DNA of 64,000 nt from the NCBI GenBank assembly GCA_017459945.1, contig JAFUBZ010000021.1:62001-126000 (forward strand), read 5' to 3'. This DNA comes from Eubacterium sp. GTDB taxonomy: Bacteria; Bacillota; Clostridia; Lachnospirales; Lachnospiraceae. Position 1 is the stretch's first letter, and each line of letters begins with the position of its first letter. A program made the position numbers and the translations under genes. Positions 1 to 8,411 of the stretch are shown here, piece by piece. Under the pieces are notes generated by a model, which did not search any database, was not told where the DNA came from, and was given only the letters and a program-made list of their open reading frames with translations.

Positions 1-399
1 TCCAATGATCATTCCGGTCAGATCGATCCATTTCTTTCCATTCGATCTTGTGATAAAAACACCTGCGATCCAGATCATCAGTAAAAACCCGATGAGATAG
101 CCGCCTGTCGGTCCTGCAAGCTTTGCGGGGCCGCCGGTAAATCCGGAAAAAACCGGAAGGCCGACCAGACCGAGCAGCAGGTAGATCACATAACTGACCA
201 ATGCAAACTTCGTTCCGATCAGATAGATTGAAAAATACAAAACCAGATTGGTCAGAGAAATGGGAACCGGGCCGATCGGGATCGCCATTGGTGCCAGCAC
301 ACAGGTCACTGCGGTTATCAGACCGATCATCGCCATATCTCTGGTCGTAAACTTCTGATTCTGTCTCCCGACTGATGCCGGTTCATTTGTCAGTGTCAT
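1..399 (-). CDS. bioY: Biotin transporter BioY (3' part cut by window edge)
   Basis: The frame reads leftwards from an ATG at 399 and is still open at base 1, so only the N-terminal ~133 residues are present. It encodes a hydrophobic protein with several membrane segments and the family signature GLPVFSGFTGGPAKLAGPTG followed by GGYLIGF, typical of BioY, the substrate-binding S component for biotin uptake (alone or with an ECF energizing module). The start has a GGGGAG ribosome site 5 bases upstream and lies 18 bases after the bioB stop, so bioB and bioY form one operon behind the BirA operator at 1371-1405. Uptake and the last synthesis step are therefore co-regulated. Confidence 0.9.
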   Translation of the reverse strand, partial: MTLTNEPASVGRQNQKFTTRDMAMIGLITAVTCVLAPMAIPIGPVPISLTNLVLYFSIYLIGTKFALVSYVIYLLLGLVGLPVFSGFTGGPAKLAGPTGGYLIGFLLMIWIAGVFITRSNGKKWIDLTGMIIG

Positions 400-417
400 T
401 TTTATCTCCCCTGTTGT

Positions 418-1368
418 CTATATTTCAAACCCCATACTTGTAAGCATTTCTTTGTCCTGGGCTGTGTTATTGCCGACAGTCGTAAGCATATCCCCCGTGA
501 TCGTGGCATTTGCACCTGACTGAAAGATCTTCTTTCCGCCATCCGGAAAATAGCCGCGGCCTGCCGCCATTCTGATGTATGCCGTGGGATTGATGTATCG
601 GAACATCGCGATCGTACGAAGGATCTCATCCTCAGTCAAATGCGGCAGGTCTTCAAGCGGTGTTCCTGCAACGGGCATCAGCGCATTGATCGGAATCGAT
701 GTGATCTCCAGTTTGGCAAGCGACAATGCCATATCGACCCGGTCTGCAAATGTCTCTCCCATGCCGATGATCCCGCCGGAGCATACCGTAAGTCCCGCTT
801 CTTTTGCCAGACGGATTTCTTCTAGTTTATCCTCCCAGGTATGTGTTGTGCAGATCTTGGGGAAATAACGTTTTGATGTCTCAATATTACTATGATACAT
901 CTCAACTCCAGCATCTTTCAGACGCGCAAATGCTTCTGCACTCAACAGGCCGTGTGATGCACAAAGCCGCATGGATGTATTCTTCCGCAGGATCTGATAG
1001 GTTTGGACCAATTGATCCAGATCATCACCGTCTACTTTTCTTCCGGCCGTAACGATTGAATAGGCATGTACGCCGTCTGCTTCTCTCTTTCTGCAATCTG
1101 CAAGGACTGTCTGCGTATCAAGCATTGGGAATTCCGCACAGGAAGTGTGATGGTGCGCGGACTGTGCACAGAATTTACAGTCCTCCGAACACCGTCCTCC
1201 GCGACCGTTGATAATGGTACAAAGATCGATCTTATTATCACATAATGCCCTTCGGATCAGATCTGCGCCCTCACACAGTTCTTCTAACGGTGCTGTCTCA
1301 AAAACCGTTAAATCATCATTTTCAGTAAGTCGATATCCTTCTATAATACGTTTTGCCAGTTCTCGCAC
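418..1368 (-). CDS. bioB: Biotin synthase BioB
   Basis: Radical-SAM enzyme that inserts sulfur into dethiobiotin. The 316-residue product has the cluster motif CSEDCKFCAQS (Cx3Cx2C) near residue 60, the GxGE-like segment GGIIGMGET, and the family length (about 320-345). The start is a GTG at 1366-1368 with a GAGAGG ribosome site that lies inside the BirA operator, so the repressor would cover the translation start region too. First gene of bioB-bioY. No bioA, bioD or bioF lies in the window, so the cell may take up dethiobiotin/biotin or encode the rest elsewhere. Confidence 0.96.
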   Translation of the reverse strand: MRELAKRIIEGYRLTENDDLTVFETAPLEELCEGADLIRRALCDNKIDLCTIINGRGGRCSEDCKFCAQSAHHHTSCAEFPMLDTQTVLADCRKREADGVHAYSIVTAGRKVDGDDLDQLVQTYQILRKNTSMRLCASHGLLSAEAFARLKDAGVEMYHSNIETSKRYFPKICTTHTWEDKLEEIRLAKEAGLTVCSGGIIGMGETFADRVDMALSLAKLEITSIPINALMPVAGTPLEDLPHLTEDEILRTIAMFRYINPTAYIRMAAGRGYFPDGGKKIFQSGANATITGDMLTTVGNNTAQDKEMLTSMGFEI

Positions 1369-1370
1369 AA

Positions 1371-1405
1371 ATTGTTAACCTCTCTTATCTGTTCTGGTTT
1401 ACAAT
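1371..1405 (-). promoter_or_regulatory. BirA operator of the bioB-bioY operon
   Basis: Inverted repeat ATTGTTAACC - 15 bases - GGTTTACAAT. Both half-sites and the spacing agree with the known BirA-type biotin operator of Firmicutes. It starts 5 bases downstream of the -10 box and overlaps the bioB ribosome site. A BirA protein with an N-terminal winged helix is encoded at 33587-34564 in this window. Confidence 0.92.
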
Positions 1406-1409
1406 CAGA

Positions 1410-1438
1410 AGAATACTCTCTTTTCATCTGGCTGTCAA
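1410..1438 (-). promoter_or_regulatory. Promoter of bioB-bioY
   Basis: On the minus strand TTGACA (1433-1438), 17 bases, TATTCT (1410-1415). The predicted start falls at the edge of the BirA operator, as expected for a repressible promoter. Confidence 0.85.
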
Positions 1439-1488
1439 GTAAACCATAACTATTCTAATATAGGCATAACAAATACAAATTCCCATAA

Positions 1489-1517
1489 TTGACGAATCGC
1501 ATATCTGTTGATAGAAT
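1489..1517 (+). promoter_or_regulatory. Promoter of the MATE exporter gene
   Basis: TTGACG (1489-1494), 17 bases, TAGAAT (1512-1517), 35 bases before the ATG at 1553. Confidence 0.7.
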
Positions 1518-1552
1518 AATCTGGATTTACGCAGAAAGGCAGCGAAGAAACG

Positions 1553-2908
1553 ATGGCATCTCAGACAGCCGGGAAGGATACCTCTCTCGGACGTACGTTT
1601 TTTTCATATGTGTTCCCAAACATCCTGGGAATGATCGGCATATCCGCATATATCCTGGCGGATACTTTTTTTATTTCTGTCGCAGAAGGTGCGAATGGTC
1701 TGACGGCACTCAATCTGGTCCTGCCGGTTTACAGCATCATCTTTGCGATCGGCAATATGATCGCCGTTGGTTCTGCGACCCGTTTTCGGATTTTCAAAGC
1801 ACAGGAAAACCCTGAAGCAGACCATTATTTCACCAATGCCGTTGTCTTTTGTTTCCTGTTCAGTATTCCGTTTCTACTCATCGGGTTATTGTTTCCGCAG
1901 GGCCTGGTTACACTTCTAGGTGCGGATGAAGTAATCATCCCTCTGGCCGCTCCGTATTCTAGGATCTTCATGCTGTTCACCCCGTTTTTTATGTGGACTT
2001 ATGTGGCAAATGCCTTTGTCAGAAATGACAATGCGCCAAAAGTTGCGATGGCTGCTACACTCATCAGCAGTCTCTTTAACATCGTCATGGACTATGTCCT
2101 GATGTTCCCGCTTCATTTGGGTATGCGCGGTGCGGCACTTGCGACCGCGATCTCTCCAATCATCGGGATCATCATCTGTGCTACCCACATTTTTTCAAAA
2201 AGGAGCTCGATCCGATTCATAAAAACACGTCCGTCTTTGATCAGACTGTTCCGCTCCTGTCAGCTCGGTGTATCCGCCATGATCGGTGAGCTGGCACAGG
2301 GTGTGACCACGCTTTCATTTAATTTCCTGATCCTGTCGATCACCGGAAATGTCGGTGTGGCAGCTTACGGCGTGATTGCCAATATCGCTTTTGTCGGGAA
2401 TGCGATCTTTAACGGTCTTTCCCAGGGTTCACAGCCTCTTTTCTCATACTATTACGGCAAAAAAAGAACCGGCGATGTCGGCCGTCTTTTGCGGCTTACC
2501 ATCCTGACCGGTCTTGTTCTTGCTGTACTTGTACTTCTGGTAACAAATCTCTTTGCAGATCCGCTGGTTGCCATCTTTAATTCGGAAAACAACCCTGCCA
2601 TGGCAGATCTGGCAGTTGTCGGCATGCATCTTTACTTTATCGGATATCTTTTTGCTGCAGTCAACATTGTCGCCTGTGGTTATCTCGGGGCAACGGAAGC
2701 TGCTACATGGTCTTTTATCACATCTCTTTCAAGAGGTCTGATCGCCATTCTCCTTTTTGCGTTTATCCTGTCAAAGCTTTTTGCGATGACCGGCATCTGG
2801 CTGGCGTTCCCGGCCGCAGAGGCTGTGACGCTGATCCTTTCTGTCATTGCCATGGGGCATTGGCGAAAACACCTTTTTCTTTCCCTTTTTTCTTCTCCAA
2901 CTCCTTAA
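1553..2908 (+). CDS. MATE family efflux transporter
   Basis: 451-residue polytopic membrane protein with about twelve hydrophobic segments arranged in two similar halves, the size and pattern of MATE Na+/H+-coupled exporters. Visible family-like stretches are ADTFFISVAEGANGLTALNL near residue 40 and FNGLSQGSQPLFSYYYGKKR near residue 285, where the second half repeats the Q-P...Y-G pattern. Exports cationic drugs or metabolites; the substrate cannot be read from sequence. Monocistronic behind its own promoter. Its last 65 bases overlap, on the opposite strand, the end of the LysR gene at 2844-3788. Confidence 0.9.
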   Translation: MASQTAGKDTSLGRTFFSYVFPNILGMIGISAYILADTFFISVAEGANGLTALNLVLPVYSIIFAIGNMIAVGSATRFRIFKAQENPEADHYFTNAVVFCFLFSIPFLLIGLLFPQGLVTLLGADEVIIPLAAPYSRIFMLFTPFFMWTYVANAFVRNDNAPKVAMAATLISSLFNIVMDYVLMFPLHLGMRGAALATAISPIIGIIICATHIFSKRSSIRFIKTRPSLIRLFRSCQLGVSAMIGELAQGVTTLSFNFLILSITGNVGVAAYGVIANIAFVGNAIFNGLSQGSQPLFSYYYGKKRTGDVGRLLRLTILTGLVLAVLVLLVTNLFADPLVAIFNSENNPAMADLAVVGMHLYFIGYLFAAVNIVACGYLGATEAATWSFITSLSRGLIAILLFAFILSKLFAMTGIWLAFPAAEAVTLILSVIAMGHWRKHLFLSLFSSPTP

Positions 2909-3788
2909 TCACGCGATCGAGCTGTTTCATGAAAATCGGGATTGCCGGATTATAATTGCTGCGATTCCATGCTGCCACCAGACTGGGATCCCATTTCATC
3001 TTTTCCATCTCATATGCCTTAATATACGGATTGAATCTCAGCATATTTCTCGAATCCAGAATCGTGATTCCTTTTCCCGTTTCTGTACTTAACATCATAT
3101 CATAAAGAGAAGGCGCATATTTGATATTGGGATAAAACCCCCTTTCTTTACACGCATCAATAATCAGTTCCGATGATTCCAGACAGTCTTCTCGTGAAAT
3201 CAGAATAAACACCTCATCCCGACAATCTGCCAGTGTCACACGATCTTTTGATGCCAGATGATGATAACGATTCATCATCAGATAATCACGACTGTGTTCC
3301 ACATGTTTTCTAATCAGATAATCCTTTTGCGCGACGGAAAAATGAACCGTGAATGCAATATCCAGCGCACTGCTGTACAGCTTATTCTCCAGTTCCTCAA
3401 AGGAGCAGTTTTCGAACATGATCTCCACATAAGGATGCTGCTGCTCAAAAAAAGATATGATCAAAGGCATAAAGTCGGAGACATATGTTCCGTCCAGAAT
3501 TCCTATTCTTAAGTCTCCGTTAATTCCTTTTTGAATTTGCTGTGCTGTAGAAACAGCTCCCTGATACTGCTCATATACGTCCGCCCATTGCTCCTCCAGC
3601 GACCTGCCCGCCGGTGTCAATGTAATGGAACGTCCATGCCTGATAAACAGCTGCAGATTCAGCTCTTCCTCCATATTTAAAATCTGTCTGCTCAACGTCG
3701 GCTGTGAAACACCAAGCTGGTCTGCTGCCTTTGTGAAATTCAGAGTTCTGGCAACCGTCAGAAACCATTTGATTTGTGAAATCGTCAT
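2844..3788 (-). CDS. LysR family transcriptional regulator (paralogue of the one at 8412)
   Basis: 314 residues. Residues 1-60 form the LysR winged helix (ISQIKWFLTVARTLNFTKAA, then QLGVSQPTLSRQI); the rest is a periplasmic-binding-protein-like effector domain starting about residue 90. It resembles the regulator at 8412-9326 along its whole length, for example a shared ESSELI segment and WDPS near the end, so the two arose by duplication and bracket the symporter/methyltransferase island. Transcribed away from that island's last small gene, convergent with the MATE exporter and overlapping its end by 65 bases. The effector is unknown; the likely targets are the intervening genes. Confidence 0.88.
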   Translation of the reverse strand: MTISQIKWFLTVARTLNFTKAADQLGVSQPTLSRQILNMEEELNLQLFIRHGRSITLTPAGRSLEEQWADVYEQYQGAVSTAQQIQKGINGDLRIGILDGTYVSDFMPLIISFFEQQHPYVEIMFENCSFEELENKLYSSALDIAFTVHFSVAQKDYLIRKHVEHSRDYLMMNRYHHLASKDRVTLADCRDEVFILISREDCLESSELIIDACKERGFYPNIKYAPSLYDMMLSTETGKGITILDSRNMLRFNPYIKAYEMEKMKWDPSLVAAWNRSNYNPAIPIFMKQLDRVIKELEKKKGKEKGVFANAPWQ

Positions 3789-3874
3789 TTTATATCAGAA
3801 ACCTTTCAAAAATCCAACATTCACGGGAATCCAATTTCAGTATACCACAATTCATGCCGGATGAGAGACAAGCT

Positions 3875-3898
3875 ACGGGACTGCCAAGGCAGTCCCGT
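3875..3898 (-). terminator. Hairpin at the end of the symporter operon
   Basis: Perfect 10-bp stem ACGGGACTGC / GCAGTCCCGT with a 4-base loop, 10 bases beyond the stop of the 36-residue gene. No U-tract follows, so termination is inferred from stem strength and position only. Confidence 0.55.
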
Positions 3899-3908
3899 AA
3901 ACGCAATT

Positions 3909-4019
3909 TTATTGATCATCATCTTTGTTTTTCTTCTGGAGACTCCATATTCCCTGGAGTACTACAAAGAAGACCATTGCTAAAACGATGCAAAGCATCC
4001 AGATTTGTGTCATACTCAT
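3909..4019 (-). CDS. Tiny single-span membrane protein (36 aa) of the symporter operon
   Basis: Short frame starting at ATG 4017-4019 with a GGGGGA ribosome site that lies in the end of the preceding 46-residue gene (3 bases between them). Product starts MSMTQIWMLCIVLAMVFFVV and ends in a charged tail KKNKDDDQ: one membrane helix of ~18 residues and a short cytoplasmic tail. I do not recognise the family. Its place directly behind a sodium:solute symporter, with tight spacing and good ribosome sites, suggests a small accessory subunit or regulator of that transporter, as seen for other SSS-family carriers. Confidence 0.7.
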   Translation of the reverse strand: MSMTQIWMLCIVLAMVFFVVLQGIWSLQKKNKDDDQ

Positions 4020-4022
4020 AGC

Positions 4023-4163
4023 TTATTCCCCCTTCTCATCTGCGACATCGATCAATTCGTCGCTGTCTCCAAATTTATTGACTTTCCCAATCAGAAATCC
4101 CACTGCCGTGATCGCAAAGACCATAATAGCGGCACTGACGATTGTACTAACGACCATATGCAT
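4023..4163 (-). CDS. Small single-span membrane protein (46 aa) of the symporter operon
   Basis: Starts at ATG 4161-4163 with a strong AAGGAGG 9 bases upstream; 39 bases downstream of the symporter stop. The product has one hydrophobic helix (residues about 5-26: VSTIVSAAIMVFAITAVGFL) and an acidic tail ending DVADEKGE. No family recognised. With the next gene (36 aa) it forms a pair of tiny membrane proteins transcribed after the symporter; likely accessory subunits. Too short for usual ORF length filters, so easily missed. Confidence 0.75.
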   Translation of the reverse strand: MHMVVSTIVSAAIMVFAITAVGFLIGKVNKFGDSDELIDVADEKGE

Positions 4164-4202
4164 AAAAGGCACCTCCTTAAATCTTATTCCAGGTAACACA
4201 CG

Positions 4203-5690
4203 CTACGCTTCTGCGCTTGCCTCTGCCTTTTTCCTGCCTTTCCCTTTATACAGTCCCGGTTTACCCGGCAGAACTGCGGTCAGGATGACACCAAGAACAA
4301 CTGCAAAGATTAGTGATACATAGTTAACATGGAGCTGAGCGAACGCAGGATTGCCTGCTGCCAATGTGTTTTGCAATCCGAATGTAGACCAGATACATAC
4401 TGCGATCCAGGTGATGACAAATGTAATGATCGTCGCCATCTCACTTCTCTTCCACCACATACCGATCACAGCCATGACAAAGACCGGTATACCAAAGGAG
4501 AATATCCAGTTAACCATCTCAACCGGTGCAGGCTGCAGATTACAGATTACGATCGAGATGACCGTGATGATCACGATGATGATACGGATCAGACGCGTCT
4601 GCTGCTTTTCTGTCGCATGCGGATTCTTAATGCCATACATGTCATGTGTGATAACCGTTGACGGCGCCAATGCCATAACTGCAAAACTGGAAAGGTCGAC
4701 ACCCAGGAATCCTGCTGCAAGCAGTGCCACAGCCCACGGCGGAAGCAGATCTTTTAACATTGCCGGGGTCATGTTCAGTGTACCGGCATTACGATATACG
4801 ACAATGGAGAACGCTGCTACACCGATCAATGCCGGAATAATACAGAACATACCGTTTACCGGACCTGCAAACCAAAGGGATTTCTTTACCTCTTTATTGC
4901 TCTTAGCCGTCGCAACCGGCTGATAACCTGTCTGCGCCATACCATGGAATAAAGATGCACCAACAGCTGTCGGGATCGCAAATCCGATAATCAGCTGTCC
5001 ATTTCCAAACATGCTGGTGTACCACGGTGTCTCACTCGCAAGAATGTTTGCTTCAACACCATCCCATCCTCCAGGAAGTGAAAAGCACAGGCAGACCAGA
5101 ACGACGATCAAAGATACATACATCACAACTGCATTGATCAGGTTCAGCCATGCAATCTCTTTCATGCCGGCCAGAAGCACATACAGGCATGCGATGATAC
5201 CACCAATCACTGCACATACCATATAGGACCAGCCGGTCAGGAATGCGAGGGTAACCGCGATCGTTTCGACTTCCAGTGCACACATGGAAATACCAAGTGC
5301 TGCATTGATTGAAGCCACAAGTGCTCCCGACTTCTTACCAAAAATATGTGCCAGAAACTCGCCGACCGTCTTTGCTCCAGACCGGCGGATCCATGGGCCG
5401 GTGAACTGTGTGATAACGACCATCATGACAACGCAGGCGATTGAGAACCATACTGCGATAACCCCCATTGCGCCGGCATTCTGACTGGTTCCCCAGTTGT
5501 GGGCCGATCCCAGCAATGTTAAAGCCAGCGTGACGCCCACGAGCGATGCCGGCAATCCGCTTCCCGCAAAAGCAAAGCCGCCGGCTTCTTCACTGCCTCT
5601 TTTTTTATTCTTTCGTGCGATGATCGAACTGACGATGATAATGGTCGCAAGTTCATAAATAATAACCGCTATGATTGCACCCCAATTCAT
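4203..5690 (-). CDS. Sodium:solute symporter (SSS family)
   Basis: 495-residue integral membrane protein with about 13 hydrophobic segments, beginning with a helix (MNWGAIIAVIIYELATIIIV) and ending in a basic tail rich in Lys. Contains GAKTVGEFLAHIFGKKSGAL, matching the SSS pattern around TM3 (R..T..E/D..), and the glycine-rich core GVTLALTLLGSAHNWGTSQN near residue 55. It would import a small organic solute with Na+. Divergent from the methyltransferase-like genes at 5945 and 7117 and followed by two tiny membrane proteins, so the solute is probably the substrate of those enzymes (inference). Confidence 0.88.
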   Translation of the reverse strand: MNWGAIIAVIIYELATIIIVSSIIARKNKKRGSEEAGGFAFAGSGLPASLVGVTLALTLLGSAHNWGTSQNAGAMGVIAVWFSIACVVMMVVITQFTGPWIRRSGAKTVGEFLAHIFGKKSGALVASINAALGISMCALEVETIAVTLAFLTGWSYMVCAVIGGIIACLYVLLAGMKEIAWLNLINAVVMYVSLIVVLVCLCFSLPGGWDGVEANILASETPWYTSMFGNGQLIIGFAIPTAVGASLFHGMAQTGYQPVATAKSNKEVKKSLWFAGPVNGMFCIIPALIGVAAFSIVVYRNAGTLNMTPAMLKDLLPPWAVALLAAGFLGVDLSSFAVMALAPSTVITHDMYGIKNPHATEKQQTRLIRIIIVIITVISIVICNLQPAPVEMVNWIFSFGIPVFVMAVIGMWWKRSEMATIITFVITWIAVCIWSTFGLQNTLAAGNPAFAQLHVNYVSLIFAVVLGVILTAVLPGKPGLYKGKGRKKAEASAEA

Positions 5691-5727
5691 AAAATATACC
5701 CCTTTCTTTCCATGGTACGCAGTGCTG

Positions 5728-5857
5728 CCTACTGCAAATTTCGTGCGTCGATTTCGTTTATAAAAATTCTATAAAACTATTATCTGTTTGCCAAATAAAG
5801 AAATTGCATAGGGGTATCCATCTTTACTATCGCGATTTTCTCCGCTCCTATTGCAAA
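5728..5857. repeat. Repeated CCTAYTGCAAA motif in the divergent control region
   Basis: CCTACTGCAAA at 5728-5738 and CCTATTGCAAA at 5847-5857 in direct orientation, with a related ATTGCATAGG in reverse at 5803-5812. The second copy covers the -35 of the rightward promoter. Such spaced repeats could be binding sites for one of the two LysR proteins; this is inference. Confidence 0.45.
5766..5794 (-). promoter_or_regulatory. Promoter of the symporter operon
   Basis: Minus strand TTGGCA (5789-5794), 17 bases, TAGAAT (5766-5771), 76 bases before the symporter ATG. Confidence 0.65.
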
Positions 5858-5880
5858 GAAAAACGACTATCCGATAGAAT
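5851..5880 (+). promoter_or_regulatory. Promoter of the first methyltransferase-like gene
   Basis: TTGCAA (5851-5856), 18 bases, TAGAAT (5875-5880). The -35 overlaps the CCTATTGCAAA motif and the -10 overlaps the small palindrome CTATC-C-GATAG (5867-5877), consistent with activator control. Confidence 0.6.
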
Positions 5881-5944
5881 GACAGTAGCTGATGTGAAAC
5901 ATAAAAGCAAAATCATCAACCGTGTTATAAGGAGGAAATGAACC

Positions 5945-6937
5945 ATGATGACACCGAAAGAAAACTTTTTGGCAACCATCCGCGGCGAGAATCCGGATCG
6001 TTTCGTAGACCAGTATGGATATATGCAGCTGATATTTGATCCGGTGATGTGGAAGATTACCGGTATGCCTTTCACTATGAAACCGGGTGAATGTGTCGTT
6101 AACGGTTGGGGGGTTACCGTTAACTTCAGAGAAGATGCTCCGGGGCCAATGCCGGTTCATAATGATGAACTGACCGTATTAAAGGATATTACAGAATGGA
6201 AAGATGTTGTCAAAGCTCCTGAAGTCGTACTTGGCGACGAAGCTTGGGCTGACGCTGTCAAAGAAGCCGAATCCATTGACCGAGACCAGTATCTGGTCGG
6301 TTGCTTCACAGCTCCCGGTATTTTTGAAAAGATTCATTATCTGATGGGTATGGAAGAAGCCTTTTATGCGCTTTACGATGAACCGGAAGCACTGAAGGAA
6401 TTAATTGATTTTATGGCAGACTGGGAAATCAAGCTGGCAGCGGAACAGATTAAATATTTAAAACCCGATGTCGTATTCCATCATGATGACTGGGGCAGTC
6501 AAATCAATTCCTTCATGGATCCGGAGATGTTTGATGAACTCCTTACGCCGGCTTATAAACGCGTGTACGGATTCTATAAAGAACACGGTCTTCTGGTTGT
6601 TCATCATTCCGATTCCTATGCAGCCAATCTGGTCCCATCCATGATTGAAATGGGAATCGATGTATGGCAGGGATGCTTGTCAACCAACAACCTGCCGGAG
6701 CTGATCAGGGAATACGGTGGACAGATTTCCTTCCAGGGCGGCATTGACAGCACGCGCATTGATCATGTTGACTGGACAAAAGAAGAAGTCCGTACTGTGG
6801 TAGAAGAAGCATGCCGCGCAAACGGAACCAAATTCTTTATCCCCAGCAATACTATGGGCGGTCCCGGCAGCATTTATCCGGGTGTCTATGAGACGATTTC
6901 GGAAGAAATCGACAGAATGAGTAAAATCATGTTTTAA
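5945..6937 (+). CDS. Uroporphyrinogen decarboxylase-fold methyltransferase-like protein, copy 1
   Basis: 330 residues, the length and pattern of the UroD/MtaA/CmuA superfamily, whose non-heme members move methyl groups between corrinoid proteins and thiols or folates. Visible features are HHDDWGSQ (179-186), VVHHSDSYA (218-226) and FQGGID near residue 255. The zinc ligand motif HxC of MtaA/MtbA is replaced by HHS, so it is not a standard CoM-type methylase; no other heme gene is nearby, so it is not HemE. Start has AAGGAGG 8 bases upstream. No corrinoid protein or reactivase is in the window, so the partner must be elsewhere. Distinct from, but functionally paired with, the 417-residue protein at 7117. 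Confidence 0.82.
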   Translation: MMTPKENFLATIRGENPDRFVDQYGYMQLIFDPVMWKITGMPFTMKPGECVVNGWGVTVNFREDAPGPMPVHNDELTVLKDITEWKDVVKAPEVVLGDEAWADAVKEAESIDRDQYLVGCFTAPGIFEKIHYLMGMEEAFYALYDEPEALKELIDFMADWEIKLAAEQIKYLKPDVVFHHDDWGSQINSFMDPEMFDELLTPAYKRVYGFYKEHGLLVVHHSDSYAANLVPSMIEMGIDVWQGCLSTNNLPELIREYGGQISFQGGIDSTRIDHVDWTKEEVRTVVEEACRANGTKFFIPSNTMGGPGSIYPGVYETISEEIDRMSKIMF

Positions 6938-6979
6938 ATAGTTCTTTCATATCGTTCATCAGATTCACAAGAAGCATAC

Positions 6980-7008
6980 GAGGCTCCGATTCATCGGAGC
7001 CTCTTCTA
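6980..7008 (+). terminator. Terminator-like hairpin between the two methyltransferase-like genes
   Basis: Perfect stem GAGGCTCCGA / TCGGAGCCTC (6980-6989, 6994-7003), 4-base loop, followed by TTCT only. May attenuate rather than fully stop transcription into the gene at 7117. Confidence 0.6.
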
Positions 7009-7116
7009 TACGGTTTCTGTATAATTCCATTCCTTAACTTCTATAGTTATATGAAACCGGCTTTGTTACAATGGCATCAGTAAAAACAACTCTGCTCTTT
7101 ATTCAGGAGGTCTATT

Positions 7117-8370
7117 ATGGAAGGAATGCATCCAAAATTCTTAGAGCGCACCAAATTGTTAGATGATACTGTTGCATGCAAACATACTGATCGCATCATG
7201 ACTGCTCCCTTTTATACCTATTTACCGATCCTGTTATATCAGGAAACAACTATTGCGGATACGATGCAGGACTGGCGAAATGCCATCCCTTCCTATTATC
7301 GGTATCATCGGGAATTTCAGCCGGATCTGGCTTATGGGCCCGAAGCGATCTTCCCCGGCAGCGCTTTAAAAGCATTGGACTGTAAATTTGTCCGTGTCCC
7401 GGGCGTACATTTCCCGGAAAAAAACATTGGCTTTCAGGTATTGGATCATGAGGACGGATATATGTCTCCTGATGAATACCTGGAATATGCAGAAGATCCA
7501 ACCGGATTCTTAATGAAAAAAATCCTGCCACGTCATTTCGGCAAACTGGAAGGCCTTGCTTCCCTTGATTTTTCCATGGCAATCTGGCACGGTATGCTCT
7601 ATACAACCCTTGGTGCACTGAACCCACAGGTCAAAACCGCTTTTGACGCGATCATGGACTGTGCGGGCATTATGGGCGAACAGGTTGCGGCAGACGGCGA
7701 ATTCTATGTCACCATGATGCAGGAGGGCTTCCCTTCCGGCGCGGATCTGGTTACTTCAGCTCCTTTTGATATTTTCAATGACACCCTGCGTGGATTCATG
7801 AATATCACCATGGACCTTTACGAATGTCCGGATGAAGTTCTGGAAGCCGTCAATGCCGCTACAAAAATCCAGGTCCGTTATCTGAAAAACACGATCAAAT
7901 CCAGACCGATCAAAATCATTGGCTTTATGTTACACAATGGATTTGATATGTTTATGAGCAAAGAACAATTTGAAACCTTCTACTGGCCGGGCTTAAAGGC
8001 TTGTATTGATGTTTGCGTCGAAAACAATGTCATTCCTTGGATTTATGTGGAAGACAGCTACATGAACAAGCTGGATATCATTGAGCGCGATGTTCCCGAG
8101 AAAAAAGTCATCATGACCTTCACCGGAACCAATGATATGAAAATAGTCAAAGAGCGTTTTGGCGGAAAAATCTGCTTAAAAGGCGGATTGTCCGAAAATG
8201 TTATTGAATTTGGTTCAAAAGAAGATGTTATAAAAATGGTAAAAAATGCCATTGACATCTATGCGCCGGGCGGTGGGCTGATCCTGGATGTGGATGTCAC
8301 GTTAGATAATGCACCGGCTGAAAACATTCACGCTCTGTTTGATACTGCAAGAGACTATATGAAATATTAA
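7117..8370 (+). CDS. Uroporphyrinogen decarboxylase-fold methyltransferase-like protein, copy 2
   Basis: 417 residues, longer than copy 1 and only distantly similar. The C-terminal half carries the superfamily pattern: PWIYVEDSYMNKLDII (where many members have a metal-binding His/Cys), MTFTGTND, then a glycine-rich end APGGGLILDVD. Substitution of the usual zinc ligands suggests a substrate other than methylcobalamin:thiol transfer, or a different metal site. Ribosome site AGGAGG 8 bases before the ATG. Followed after 41 bases by a LysR gene in the same direction, so regulator and enzyme are probably co-transcribed. Confidence 0.8.
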   Translation: MEGMHPKFLERTKLLDDTVACKHTDRIMTAPFYTYLPILLYQETTIADTMQDWRNAIPSYYRYHREFQPDLAYGPEAIFPGSALKALDCKFVRVPGVHFPEKNIGFQVLDHEDGYMSPDEYLEYAEDPTGFLMKKILPRHFGKLEGLASLDFSMAIWHGMLYTTLGALNPQVKTAFDAIMDCAGIMGEQVAADGEFYVTMMQEGFPSGADLVTSAPFDIFNDTLRGFMNITMDLYECPDEVLEAVNAATKIQVRYLKNTIKSRPIKIIGFMLHNGFDMFMSKEQFETFYWPGLKACIDVCVENNVIPWIYVEDSYMNKLDIIERDVPEKKVIMTFTGTNDMKIVKERFGGKICLKGGLSENVIEFGSKEDVIKMVKNAIDIYAPGGGLILDVDVTLDNAPAENIHALFDTARDYMKY

Positions 8371-8411
8371 GTTTCGGATATATTTGCATTATCACCACAG
8401 GAGACAAGATT

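Noticed and set aside
7021-7116. Strong promoter directly before the second UroD-fold gene
   Set aside because: A TACAAT-like -10 exists near 7065-7070 but no convincing -35, so it was not annotated.
5945-8370. HemE (uroporphyrinogen decarboxylase) for heme synthesis
   Set aside because: The conserved HemE start motif and residues are missing, two divergent copies exist, no other heme gene is near, and the context is transport/catabolism.
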